Shown piece by piece: positions 12,262-22,115 of a stretch of 64,000 nucleotides of DNA. Source of the stretch: Yamagishiella unicocca. Taxonomy: Eukaryota > Chlorophyta > Chlorophyceae > Chlamydomonadales > Volvocaceae. Below the pieces are notes generated by a model that was given only the letters and a program-made list of their open reading frames with translations, had not been told where the DNA came from and did not search any database. Position 1 is the first letter of the stretch. The number at the start of each line of letters is the position of its first letter. The position numbers and the translations under genes are program-made. The stretch is taken from the NCBI GenBank assembly GCA_003116995.1, contig BDSL01000191.1, forward strand, positions 20,730-84,729, in the 5' to 3' direction.

Positions 12262-12313
12262 TGTCGCGACACAGTCCTGGCAACGGCAATCCTCGTATGC
12301 AGGCAACAGACTC
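12262..12313 (-). repeat. Split direct repeat Y1 (52 bp, internal)
   Basis: Identical to 11859-11910 and separated from X2 by only two bases. It closes the internal region of the element just downstream of the methyltransferase-like ORF. Confidence 0.9.
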
Positions 12314-12401
12314 CCCCCCCAGCTGAGACACTGGGTCGAGGATGAACACACTCTACCCTGAGCTGAGTAAGCCCGCATCTACAGCAGCACGAACTAACCA
12401 C

Positions 12402-13208
12402 TCAGGTGAGGATCCATGGGTCACTGGGCCCCAAGTCCACCTTCAACAGCTGCTCTCGCAACGCCTTGGTACGGAATACGACCAGCCACAGGCAGCGTCG
12501 GCCCATCCGCCCGCGCGGTAGACCTGTAAGCAGAGCCAGCCGGCCCGCCAAACTCAAAGACCTAAGGTACGCACGCCGGATTGGTGGCGCATCCGTAACG
12601 TATCCCCCGGGGACATGAAACGCGACAACCGGCGCAAAACAGACGGCCAAAGGCAAGGCGATATCCAGGACTGCGAACCATGGTGACGCCACGATAGCAT
12701 CAAAGTGCCAGACATCACGCACACGACGATAAAACCCAGGCTGTAAAGCGTTTTCGTGACGCTCAGCCACACACGCCGCAGAAATATCATTCCGCAGGAC
12801 ACTGAAACCCGCACTGCTCAGCACCTTGGCAATAGTGCCCGTGCCGCTCCAGGGATCCAAGACCCCATTGCACTGCCCAAGATCCACGCAACGCAGCAGT
12901 GGCTCTATCTCGCACACAAGCGTCTCCACACACTCAGGGTGGCCAGCATTCGGCTGTCCCTCCCGCTGCAGAAACAATGAACCTCCGGGCACACGATTCA
13001 CCAACCGCCCCACGTGGGCAGTGGACGGCTCAGCCCCAGGCATCAGCAAGCGCAACGCAGCGGTGACTCCCACGGCGTCCCCAAGCGCCCACGTGTTGGG
13101 CAGCTCCGAAGCAACGACCGCAAGTGCAGAGCGCCGGCCACCACACCGCTTGGCTTCCATCCCCTTCACCTCCTTCTCCTCACGCAGGCAACTTCGCAGT
13201 CCCCGCAT
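12402..13208 (-). CDS. DNA N6-adenine methyltransferase-like protein of a DIRS-type retroelement
   Basis: A single 268-aa ORF. Residues 116-124 (VLDPWSGTG) match the glycine-rich SAM-binding motif I, residues 140-141 (ND) the acidic end of strand 2, and 175-178 (SPWF) take the place of the (D/N)PP(Y/F) catalytic motif of N6-adenine methyltransferases. The following ALPLAV, FHVPGGYVTDAP and LTGLPRGRMGRRCLWLVVF complete a Rossmann-type domain. DIRS retrotransposons are known to carry such a domain, role unresolved. The Trp in SPWF in place of a second Pro is odd for an active enzyme, so activity is uncertain. The ORF lies inside the split repeats and in the element's sense. It is intact, though the rest of the pol region is missing. 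Confidence 0.75.
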   Translation of the reverse strand: MRGLRSCLREEKEVKGMEAKRCGGRRSALAVVASELPNTWALGDAVGVTAALRLLMPGAEPSTAHVGRLVNRVPGGSLFLQREGQPNAGHPECVETLVCEIEPLLRCVDLGQCNGVLDPWSGTGTIAKVLSSAGFSVLRNDISAACVAERHENALQPGFYRRVRDVWHFDAIVASPWFAVLDIALPLAVCFAPVVAFHVPGGYVTDAPPIRRAYLRSLSLAGRLALLTGLPRGRMGRRCLWLVVFRTKALREQLLKVDLGPSDPWILT

Positions 13209-13264
13209 ATCCCTCGCTCAACACTCCCATCATCATAACGCACCTCGCATGGCCAACGTCGACC

Positions 13265-14225
13265 AGGTCGTTCAGACAGCTGCTCAACCCGGTAATGAGC
13301 ACCCTCACCGCGGAGGGTACCAGCTTCGGCGCTGGTGGCTTCGGATCTGAATCATCGTAAATAAAGGTGAGCTTGGGTATCGTCCCAGGAGCTCTCCTCA
13401 GGACTGCGGCTCACAGGGCAACACGGTGGTCTCGTACCAGCTGCAGCGCAGTTCGCTGCAGCTCTGCCATGCCCCCTTGCGCCACTGTCATCGGGCCATC
13501 GGGCCAGGTCTTTCAGACAGCTGCTCAACCCGGTAATGAGCGCCCTCACCGCGGAGGGAACCAGCTTCGGCGCTGGTGGCTTCGGATCTGAATCATCATA
13601 AATAAAGGTGAGCTTGGGTATCGTCCCAGGAGCTCTCCTCAGGACTGCGGCTCACAGGGCAACACGGTGGTCTCGTACCAGCTGCAGCGCGGTTCGCTGC
13701 AGCTCTGCCATGCCCCCTTGCGCCACTGTCATCGGGCCATCGGGCCAGGTCATTCAGACAGCTGCTCAACCCGGTAATGAGCGCCCTCACCGCGGAGGGA
13801 ACCAGCTTCGGCGCTGGTGGCTTCGGATCTGAATCATCGCAAATAAAGGTGAGCTTGGGTATCGTCCCAGGAGCTCTCCTCAGGACTGCGGCTCACAGGG
13901 CAACACGGTGGTCTCGTACCAGCTGCAGCGCGGTTCGCTGCAGCTCTGCCATGCCCCCTTGCGCCACTGTCATCGGGCCATCGGGCCAGGTCATTCAGAC
14001 AGCTGCTCAACCCGGTAATGAGCGCCCTCACCGCGGAGGGAACCAGCTTCGGCGCTGGTGGCTTCGGATCTGAATCATCGCAAATAAAGGTGAGCTTGGG
14101 TATCGTCCCAGGAGCTCTCCTCAGGACTGCGGCTCACAGGGCAACACGGTGGTCTCGTACCAGCTGCAGCGCGGTTCGCTGCAGCTCTGCCATGCCCCCT
14201 TGCGCCACTGTCATCGGGCCATCGG
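13265..14225. repeat. Four tandem copies of a 241-bp unit inside the retroelement
   Basis: Units start near 13265, 13506, 13747 and 13988; the landmark GAGCTTGGGTATCGTCCCAG recurs exactly every 241 bases. Copies differ by a few bases, for example GTCGTT, GTCTTT and GTCATT at the unit start. On the minus strand each unit encodes the same gag-like peptide (for example LITGLSSCLNDLARWPDD). Since 241 is not a multiple of three, the frame shifts at every unit and the array cannot form one continuous protein. Confidence 0.95.
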
Positions 14226-14796
14226 CTGGCCGCTCGCTGGTGTGGGGCAGTACACCCCCCTCTGCTGTCGGCAGCGCGCCAACAGCAGCACTGAACCTCG
14301 GGACGCAGCGCGCACGGAACCTCGATGGGCACGCCCATCGAGTTTCCTCCAGCGCTCTCAAGCCACCAGCAAACTTGGGCGGATAGTTGCTTATGCTCAT
14401 GTTCTCCTCGTCGCGCACCGCGCGTGCCCAGGGCACAAGCGCGGTTCGACGGATGGGCTCAGCTCCAGCACCCTCGGCTAGAGGGTCTTCGGCACCCTCG
14501 GCTAGAGGGCCTTCGTCACTCAGTCCCGGAGGGGAAGAGCCTTCACCTTGTTGCTCCCCTAAGAACCAGGCTGGGTCCTCAGAGGATCCAGGCTCGCCGA
14601 CATTGACATCATCGGCTCCTCCACTCGTTTCCGCTCGGCCCCTCTTCGCCCTCGCCCGGTCGGTCTGCCAGGTTGACTCGTCGTAGTCTAAACCAGGTTC
14701 TTGGACAGCTCCAGAGCCTTGCCGAAGTCCACCGTTGAGCCGCCGATGCTCACATGTTTGAGTCCGCGACTGTGTAAAGGCGATACGCGCACGCAC
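14134..14796 (-). CDS. Gag-like ORF of the PAT-like element, truncated
   Basis: A 220-aa ORF starting at the inner edge of repeat X1, where the first ORF of a DIRS-type element is expected. It is acidic and Gly/Pro-rich (DYDESTWQTDRARAKRGR, PLAEGAEDPLAEGAGAEP with a short internal duplication), then more ordered (ISNYPPKFAGGLRALEETRW). It runs into the 241-bp array and stops there, so its natural C-terminus is lost. The gag role is inferred from position only; no zinc knuckle is visible. Confidence 0.5.
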   Translation of the reverse strand: MRARIAFTQSRTQTCEHRRLNGGLRQGSGAVQEPGLDYDESTWQTDRARAKRGRAETSGGADDVNVGEPGSSEDPAWFLGEQQGEGSSPPGLSDEGPLAEGAEDPLAEGAGAEPIRRTALVPWARAVRDEENMSISNYPPKFAGGLRALEETRWACPSRFRARCVPRFSAAVGALPTAEGGVLPHTSERPADGPMTVAQGGMAELQRTALQLVRDHRVAL

Positions 14797-15139
14797 TCGG
14801 GCGTGGTTAACCTAGCTGCATGACTGCCACTGCTCGGAGTGCACGTCAGGGGCTGGTTCGAGAATGAGTCCGAGTTCAGCCTAGCATCCCGGTCCTGCCT
14901 TGATGCGCAAGGGCCAGACTTCACGAGAAGTAGCTCACTGTATACGTTACACAACTGTGGGTTCGATTCCAGGCAGTCGCGGACTGCCTGGCACAGGGAC
15001 AACACGGTCCCTTAGCACCGGCGCATCGCAACGCTCGTACGGCAATAACGGATCCACTTAGACACTGCAGTCCACGCACTTAGAACCGTGACTACAGCTA
15101 AGTGACTACACTGTGTCAATCACGCACTGTGTCACGACA
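14793..15139 (-). repeat. Split direct repeat X1 (left end of the retroelement in its own sense)
   Basis: Identical to 11913-12259. The start codon of the gag-like ORF (14796) lies at its inner edge. Confidence 0.9.
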
Positions 15140-15642
15140 ATAATGCTTTAAGAGCGTCAACCTCACACCCTGACACGTCCCAGCTATGGCATCCAAGTAG
15201 GCAGCAGACACCTCATCACAACTCCTGGCACACATGCGGTAGCACCCTGCGCGCCCCACCGTCCTCGACAGTGTCTGCTACGGTACGACATAATACAGCC
15301 AAGAATGTTCGTTCTAATCCCGGTAACATATAACACGGTGCAACCAACTGCACATCAGCTGCCGCGCGGCGTCCTTACCGTCAGCCTTCCTCAGCAGCAA
15401 TCGCGCGCAGTCAGTCAACACGCTTTCCGCCTAACGAGCTGTTGGCTGTTGGCAGATACTCCTCCACACGTACTGTACATCCACACATCGGCGCCCCGCG
15501 CGCAATCTACCTGCCGTCTGGGGCCCACTGTAGCGCGTAGTTACTACTACATAGCCGCGCAAAAATAAAAATACACACTCCTCAAATCGGCGTTACCTCC
15601 CCTGGACCGCAACTTGCAGATACACGTACCACTTACCTACCC
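15140..15642. other. Intergenic between retroelement and tocopherol-cyclase-like gene
   Basis: No coding signal. It contains one copy of a dispersed motif (GTCTGGGGCCCACTG, 15516-15530). The 3' UTR of the minus-strand gene must lie here, but no TTACA (minus-strand TGTAA) was found between 15140 and 15642. Confidence 0.4.
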
Positions 15643-18068
15643 CTACTGCATGGCCGCCTGCTGCCCCTCGCGCCCCCCTCCGCCCTCCTGGCCGCCCCCG
15701 CTCCTCTGCTGGCCCCAGCCGCCCTCCTGCCCCACCACCGCCGCCAGCTGCGGCATGCGGTCGGGGCAGACATAGGCCCCGCCGAACTCCATCGCCGCCG
15801 CCTCGAATGTGTCCTCAAACAGCAGTGCGGCGCCGTTGGGGGGCCCTAGCGGGTAGGCTCGCCGCATCACCCGCAGCTGCACCCGGGCGGAGAAGGACTC
15901 GACCGAGAAGTTCTGTCCGGGGAGGGGCGGAATGAGGGAGGGCGAGCTGGCGTTAGGGGTATTTGAAAAAGGTGAACAGAGGGTGTGCGGCGGGAGGGAG
16001 AGCTGGGAAGAATGGTGTTGCTTTGCGTACGTGACGTTTGTGGCAGCACGCCGGTACAGTATCGACCGTTTATTTAAGGAAAACCCCTGCGCGCCCACAC
16101 TTTAGACCCACCCGGAAGCCGGTGGCGGTGGGGCAGGGAAGCGCCTGGAAGGTCCCCGGCGGCGCCGATGCCACCACCTGTACGACGTGAGTGGCGCTGT
16201 ACAGGTCGAGCGCGAACACGCCGTCGCAGCCCCGTACGACAAAGGAGCTGAACAGCGCTGGGTCGTTCGGGTCGAGGGTGAAGGGCGCGGCGGGAGGCGG
16301 CGGGTGGTACGACAAGACGTACTGCCGTGTGGCTGGTATGATCGGCTGGAGTACGTGCGGCAGGAGGCCTCCTGCCAGTACGAACGAGGTCTGGGGGCAG
16401 GTGGAGTGGGCACGAAGCAGGTGGAGCGAGTAGGTGCGAAAGGTAAGTGTGGGTGGGTGGGTGGTTAGCAGGGTTCAGTCCCCTCCGCAACCTCCCCTCC
16501 TCCCGCAGACACGCATTCCGCCCCTGTCCATAGTACGGAACTCACTTGCCCCCGTGTCCACCTCACGCCCGCAGCAAGCCCCACGAGCCCCTGCCTCTTC
16601 CAATCCCTGTCGACGCTGCAGCCCCTCACCCCTCCCCTTCCGCCCTTTTCCCCCACCCTCCTCCACCCCGTCCGCTTTCTCGCTAGCTGCCCCCCACCCC
16701 TCATCGCCCTGGTCACCTGCTGTCCCGCCACGCTCCGATGGCCTTGGGCCCACACCCACTGGTCGGGGAAGGCCTCCCCCCAATTCTTCTCCAAGTGGAG
16801 CAACCCAGGCCGCCACCAGCCAGCTGAGGCAGCACCTCCGGCCCGCTGCGGAACCAAGCCCGAATCCACGTATTCCGCGCCGGAGTGATTCGAATGCTGC
16901 GAAGGTATCGGCACCCCGCCATGCTCACTGCCGTCGCCGCCCTCGCTGAGCTCGTACTGTACGGCTGTACGGAGGCTCATCACGTCGTATCGCAGACGCA
17001 GCAGGAAACCCAGCCGCGCCAGCCAGCCCTCCGGCAAGGGCGACTCGGGGCCGCCCCAGGGTGCAGACGCGGCGCAGGCGCCGGGGGCGGAGCGCAGCCG
17101 CAGCCGCGCGGCGCCCAGGCTGGCGTTGATGCGCACCGACCCTTGGGTCACTGTCCAGGAGCAGAAGTCGCGCGAAGCGGCGTCGACGGCCCCCAGCGAG
17201 AAGCTCACAGCGTCAGAGATGTCTGAGGTGTCTCCGGAGGGGTTGGGGCGGTCACCGCTGGTTGTGTCGTCAGGGGCGTCGGAGGGCAGCGCTGGCGACT
17301 CGACGCGCAGGGCCTCGAAGTTGCGCGTGTAGAGGCGGGGGGCCTCGCCGGCGGTGGCGGCGAGGATGAAGCAGGCGGCGGGTGGGTCGGTGAGGTCTTG
17401 GCCTGGGAGAAGGGGCGCGGGTCGGGATTTGGGACGGTGGGTGCATAGTTGGTGGAGGTAGGGGAAAAGGGGACGTCACGGTGCGTGGGTCGCCGGCCGC
17501 GCAAGAGGGAGATGCCGGGGAGAACAGCCAGGTCTCAACACAGCTGGCACTGTGGTGCTTCTACTGCCAAGGCTCTAGAGTCTAGACCACACATGTAATT
17601 CCTTGCCGGCTAAGTTCTCGTGTGCTGGCCTCCGTGGTACACCGCTGATTGCCAGGGTTGCGGCGCATCAGTCTCTGCCCGGGCCGCTGTGGCCAACTTA
17701 CGACCTCAACCAATACAGCGATAGCGCCGCCATTCGCGGAACCCTCCGCCCTCCGCCCTAAATAACCCACCGGGGAAGTGACCGATTCCGATGCCAAAGG
17801 ACGATGTCCCGGCCTCGTCAGTCACTCGAGCGTACCAGCCCTCGAACCATGTACCGGAGCCCCCGGAAGGGGGCGAATGGGGGTTGTAATCGCCATTTCG
17901 CACGCTATCGCAATTTTCAGCGGCAGGAGTTGCTGCGGGAGCTGTGGGCTGGTGCTGCTGGAACGCTGCGTTGGGGTGGGCGCGCACATGCGCGACGCTG
18001 CATAATCTTGTCGCACCACATAGCAGCACGGTTATATATAGGATCTTCATACAGATTTTTGACTGCAT
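15643..18068 (-). CDS. Tocopherol cyclase (VTE1) family protein
   Basis: Four exons join in phase to about 510 aa: 18068-17771, 17402-16717, 16390-16112 and 15912-15643 (TAG). Family marks of plant VTE1 appear in order: PHSPPSGGSGTWFEGWYARV (VTE1: PHSGYHFDGT..RFFEGWYFKV), then ASAGWWRPGLLHLEKNWG and FPDQWVWAQ (VTE1: YSEKNWGGGFPRKWFWVQ), then VLAGGLLPHV, and in the last exon SARVQLRVMRRAY followed by AAAMEFGGAYV (VTE1: AAVEIGG). VTE1 closes the chroman ring of tocopherols in plastoglobules. This protein starts with MKILYITVLLCGATRLCSVA, which looks more like a secretory signal, so substrate and location are open. The C-terminal 40 residues are Gly/Gln-rich. An in-frame upstream ATG exists at 18155. 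Family assignment is firm; the exact function is not. Confidence 0.8.
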
Positions 18069-19087
18069 TGTGTAATTGGTTACTCGCCGCAGCTGTGCGC
18101 TGGGTCGTTTGACGGTCGTTCGCGTGAGGTGTTTGTTTGCTGGTCGCGACGCCAATTGCTAAGCGCGAATTTATGCGTGATGGTCATTATATTGTGTGGT
18201 TAATGGTAAACTTCCCGAGAGCAAATGCGTCAAGTATGACGCACATACCGGCCGTACACAGCGACACACTATCTCCGATCATGTTCGCGACGTTCATCGA
18301 ACAGCTGCTGAGGGAGCTCAACCGCGGAGGGAGGCGTGGTACAAAGACGGCTGCCTGACGCAAGAGGATAACGACCAACGGCAACGTAACAACGTCGCTT
18401 CAGCTCAGGGCCGTACACGGACGATCTGGCCGCGACCACAAACTCTGTGTCTTACATGCGTTTGCAACGCGAAGGTTTGAGCTGCCCGCGGCCTGGGACG
18501 GACTGCGCGCGTTAATAGCAGCAAATGTGACGTCGCAGGGGTCTCCACAGGTCTCCACGGCAGCGCCCGGGTCAATGCGTTGGCGCTTGCTTCCCTAATA
18601 GCATCGCAAACATGTAACTGATGCGTGTATACCCCATGGTCGCCTACAGTCTCCAGCCACAAGGCCGTACACGTCACAAAAGACATTGCCAGCCTCGATC
18701 CCAAGATCGATAGCATCGCCAAAAGCTAAAACGAGGTTTTTCCAGCCCGCGCCATACATCCTGCAGCCAATGGACCGACCCGATCTGGGGTTAGGCTCTC
18801 TCCGCCGCGACCGAGGTCGAAAGTCCACCGAAGCCTTGGTCATGTCCCTGAACGACGACGTACGCCCAGCTCGAGACTGTCATACACGCGCTGTTTTTAA
18901 CCAGGTTTGCGCCTTCGCCGAGTCGGCAAATAAACAAAAGGTGCTGCTGCGGGTTCACGTGGGCGACGCCGTGCAGTGTGCCATACATGGGAGTGACAGA
19001 CGGCCTCATCGGCGCCAGTCGGCGCCAACCCGCCGCTAGCTATAGCTAATAGCGCGAGCTACAGGCGGCGATGAACCTGGTCTGGAA
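18069..19087. other. Promoter side of the tocopherol-cyclase-like gene; no gene seen
   Basis: About 1 kb without a convincing ORF or splice pattern. It must contain the promoter of the minus-strand gene starting at 18068. Nothing else is supported. Confidence 0.4.
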
Positions 19088-19172
19088 CGAATACTAATAC
19101 TAATAATTATACTAATACTAATAATACTAATACTAATAACTAATACTTATAATACTAATAATATTAATATTA
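19088..19172. repeat. AT-only microsatellite (ACTAAT)n
   Basis: About 85 bases of ACTAATACTAATA-type repeats in a GC-rich setting. On the minus strand it directly follows a conserved retroelement-like 3' end, so it reads as the simple-repeat tail of an insertion. Confidence 0.85.
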
Positions 19173-19206
19173 CGCCGGCCGGAGCCTGGCGTGTATTAAG
19201 GGGGGA
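19168..19206 (-). mobile_element. 3' end of a retroelement sharing its tail with the SINE at 32.1-32.7 kb
   Basis: On the minus strand the sequence reads CCCCCTTAATACACGCCAGG, a short spacer, then GCCGGCGTAAT, followed by the (ATTAGT)n tail. The SINE at 32108-32652 ends in the same way: CCCCCTTAACAACATGCCAG, spacer, GCCGGCGTAAT, then (TAA)n. The shared ending suggests one retrotransposition machinery. The 5' extent of this copy is unknown. Confidence 0.5.
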
Positions 19207-19289
19207 GGACGAACAATGCTATCACCCGCCGGTTGGGCCAGGGCTTTTCGTTAGAGAATTTGTGCACCGCCATAGGGGTTACCCTGGGT

Positions 19290-22115
19290 GTTGAACGCAG
19301 CATGGGCGGTCGATGGGCAGCCGCCTACCCCCAAAGAGCTGCAGGACGGCCGAATCCTCCAGGAACTCCTTCCCGAACCTCGTGTCGAACGCCGCCGCGA
19401 TAACGACATTGCTGTACGGATCAACGCCGGCGGCGCTCCCGCACGCCGCGGCGGCCGGCGGCGGCGGCCCGCCTCCGCCTCCGCTGCCTTCCTGGCCGCC
19501 TCCGCCGTCTTCGCGGCGACTGCGATGGCCCCCAGCGACGGCGGCCTCGCGTACAGGGTGGCGCTGCGGCTGCTGACGGTCAGAATTCCGGCGGGCAGGC
19601 CGGCGGACGGGACTCCAGGGAAGGGCGTCAGCAGGGTGGTGGTTGGATGGAGGCTCCTGAGGGCAGGGAGGGTGGGGAAGGGGGGGCGGACGTGTCAAAC
19701 GCACCCCCCTGAACACGACTGCGTGTGGCCCCGTGCGCTGTCGGCGGAGGCAGGGTGCTGGACTACTAGCCTTGACGGCTGGAGGACCAGCCACCCCCCG
19801 CCAACGGGCTTTCCTCACAGACCCCCCCCCCTCCCCCACTTGGCGGACCAGGGCCCGGTGAGCAGGCTGGCGCTCAGCTGCACGTCGCATCCACCACCAC
19901 CACCACCACCAGCTGCTGCTGCTGCTGCTGCTGCATCCTTGTCCAGGGGGGGAGAGGGGTCAGACCCGCCAGCAGCCGCCCCCGCCACCTTGCCCTGCTC
20001 GGAGCCGCTGCCCTGCGGTGACGTCATCGACAGCCGTACCGCCAGGCTGTCCAGCTGCAGGCGCACGCCGCTGGTGTCTGTTGCGTGCCGGTGTGTACGG
20101 CAAACACCGACTGTTGTGGCGTGATTTAGATCTAAGCGAATTTGCTAAGTGCGTCGCACGTAGCTAGACACCGGAGGTTAGCCCGGTGACAGAATTACAG
20201 AAAGACGACAGAAATGATTTGTGTGACTACCAGTGTTACGGATGACTGCCAGTGTGACTAACGGTGTTACGGATGACTGAGTCATGCTAACGCCGTCACG
20301 GGCAGGTCATGCTAACGCCGTCACGAACATGTTACGAACTACGAACTGGGTGCCAGAAACCCCCGCCCGACATTGCGTCGTAGAAACTGACAGAAGCCGT
20401 TTTGGCTCCCTTAGCAACAGGGTATAAATACCCTGGGGAGGAGTTGGGACAGAACTAAGTACTTACGAAGCTCTTTGAATCTCAACTTGACGGGGCGAAC
20501 CCGTCCTAAGACTTATTCGCTGTTTACACGGCTCGAATCACAACACAGACAGTGTACGTACGCCGGGTGTCGGTATGTACGGCAGTACGACTATATGGGG
20601 CAGGCAAACACGCCTCCCTGGCCGCCCCTCCCCGCCACCTGCCCCGAGCCCCGTCGCCACATCCGCCACCACGCATTGGCGCACAGCGTTGTCATGATCC
20701 ACGTACGGGTCCCCTCCCTCCCCTTTGTCATGATCCACGCCCTCTCCTCCCCTCCCTGCCTCCCTCCCGCCCTCCTCCGCCCTCCCCCCCCCACCTTCCG
20801 GCTTGTGCAGCACCGCCAGCAGCGGCTGCTCGTACGCATCGCGGCGGCATGAAGCACATGGACTGCACGTGAGTCATGTGCTGCATGACGTACAGCGGGT
20901 CGGGGCCTGCCGCGTACGGGAGAAGATGAAGGGGCGGCGCCAAAAGGAGTTGTTGGCGCCGCCGCGGGTGTCGGGCACAGAGAGCCACATGTCCACACGC
21001 CCTTGATGCTCGGTCTCACCCGTGTGCGCCTCAGCTGTCACTCTCCGACCAGAAGGACCGGTGCTCACACGGCTTCAGAACCACCCACACCCACACCCAC
21101 ACACCCCGCACCTCACCCCGCACCTCCCAACAATGACCCCGCCCCCGCACCTCCCAACAGTGACCCCGCCCCCAGCACCTCCCAACAATGACCCCGTCCG
21201 ACCCCGCCCAGGGGCAGAACACGGACGCACACCCCAGTCTGCAACTTCCATCGCAGGCGGTGCGTGGTTTGATGCGGTGAAGGGGGTCCATGTGTTCGAC
21301 GAGCTACCTAGCGCAGTAGCTCTTGCAACAGTCAGTGACCGAGATGTTGGGGTGTGGTGATGTGGTGGTGTTGCTTAGCGGCGCATGGCGCACCTTATGG
21401 TAGGCCGTAGATGGGCGCGTTGGAGATCTGCACCGCCACGCACACCAGCAGCGGCTGCCCGCAGCTTGAGCTGCTGCCGCCGCCGGCAGAAGCGGCGGAT
21501 CCCTCGCCTGAGCTGGCGGCTGATGCGTGCAGCGTCACCCACGTGCAGCAGGCCCATGTGGGCGGCAACTACCACCACACCGCGGGCGCCGTTGGTCGTT
21601 GACAAGCGCCGTGAGACCGGCGCCACACCGCTGCTGCAGACGCCCTGAAGCCGCTTGGCCATCAGGCCGTCTCGCATGTGAGGCGGCGGCGGCAGCGTGA
21701 GGCAAGCGACCTCGACAAGCAGGAATCTGCACGGCGATGACGGCATCGATGACCCCGCCGGAAGCCGCGCTTGCCGCGTTTGCGGTATCAGCGTGAACAA
21801 GGCGCAGCGTCCGTCATAAGTGAATAAAAGTACTGCGTCTGTAATGTCCGGTCCGAAGAGGTGCAGCGACGACGGCACCAGGTCCATGTGCTCGACGCGC
21901 TCAAACAACTGGAAGGTTTGCTGCACCTCAAGCGACCCATCAACCGGCTCCCATAGCTGCAAGTAGTCGCCGCAGTTTACGAGCAGCTGCTGCGGTTTGG
22001 AAGTCCCGACGGACGCGTGTCGTTCACCAGTAGGACGCGCGAAGCATCCCCCGATTGCATTTTGCACTGCAGTTGATGGCTGAAACTCCTCGACCATTAG
22101 GGTGACGCCTCCCAT
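19290..22115 (-). pseudogene. CPSF160/DDB1/SF3B3-family (MMS1_N-like) protein, frame-disrupted or partly modelled
   Basis: The clearest part is 22115-21562: QQLLVNCGDYLQLWEPVDG, FQLFERVEHMDLVP and DITDAVLLFTYDGRCALF match the N-terminal beta-propeller pattern of CPSF160/DDB1 (LVVAGTSQLYVY, then FFGNVMSMASV, then DALLLSFKDAKLSVV). Later islands fit the same family: GVVVVAAHMGLLHV, VTLHASAASSG and LLVCVAVQISNAPIYGLP (ends 21395), DAYEQPLLAVLHKPEG (about 20812, like YEPTLLILFEP), and GVRLQLDSLAVRLSM (exon starting at 20070, like ISLDCAQATFIS). The reading frame changes inside CACGTGGGTGACG (about 21530-21545) and again near 20840 with no usable intron. Family members act in mRNA 3' processing, DNA repair ligases or splicing. 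Whether this copy is a pseudogene, has sequence errors or has more introns is open. Confidence 0.45.
19891..19934. repeat. (CCA)n followed by (GCT)n codon repeats
   Basis: CCACCACCACCACCACCACC, then AGCTGCTGCTGCTGCTGCTG. On the minus strand they encode Ala and Gly runs within the CPSF160-like exon. Confidence 0.9.

Larger units (their letters stand above)
11859..15139 (-). mobile_element. Non-autonomous PAT-like (DIRS order) retroelement with split direct repeats
   Basis: Read on the minus strand, the order is X1 (15139-14793), internal region, Y1 (12313-12262), X2 (12259-11913), Y2 (11910-11859). X1 and X2 are 347 bp and identical in all lines compared; Y1 and Y2 are 52 bp and identical. 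The order A1 - internal - B1 A2 B2 is the split-direct-repeat layout known from PAT-type DIRS retrotransposons, which move by tyrosine recombinase; the Volvox element Kangaroo is of this type. The internal region carries a gag-like ORF next to X1 and a methyltransferase-like ORF next to Y1, both in the element's sense. No reverse transcriptase, RNase H or recombinase motif was found; a 241-bp tandem array sits between the two ORFs. I therefore infer a deleted, non-autonomous copy. Confidence 0.75.

Noticed and set aside
13367..14386. Repeated 74-122-codon plus-strand ORFs in the 241-bp array
   Set aside because: They lie antisense to the gag-like peptide and recur only because of the repeat.
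15639..16098. ORF running through the last exon and intron 3 of the tocopherol-cyclase-like gene as one gene
   Set aside because: The family alignment ends at the acceptor before NFSVESFSARV; the upstream part is intron-like, with low complexity.
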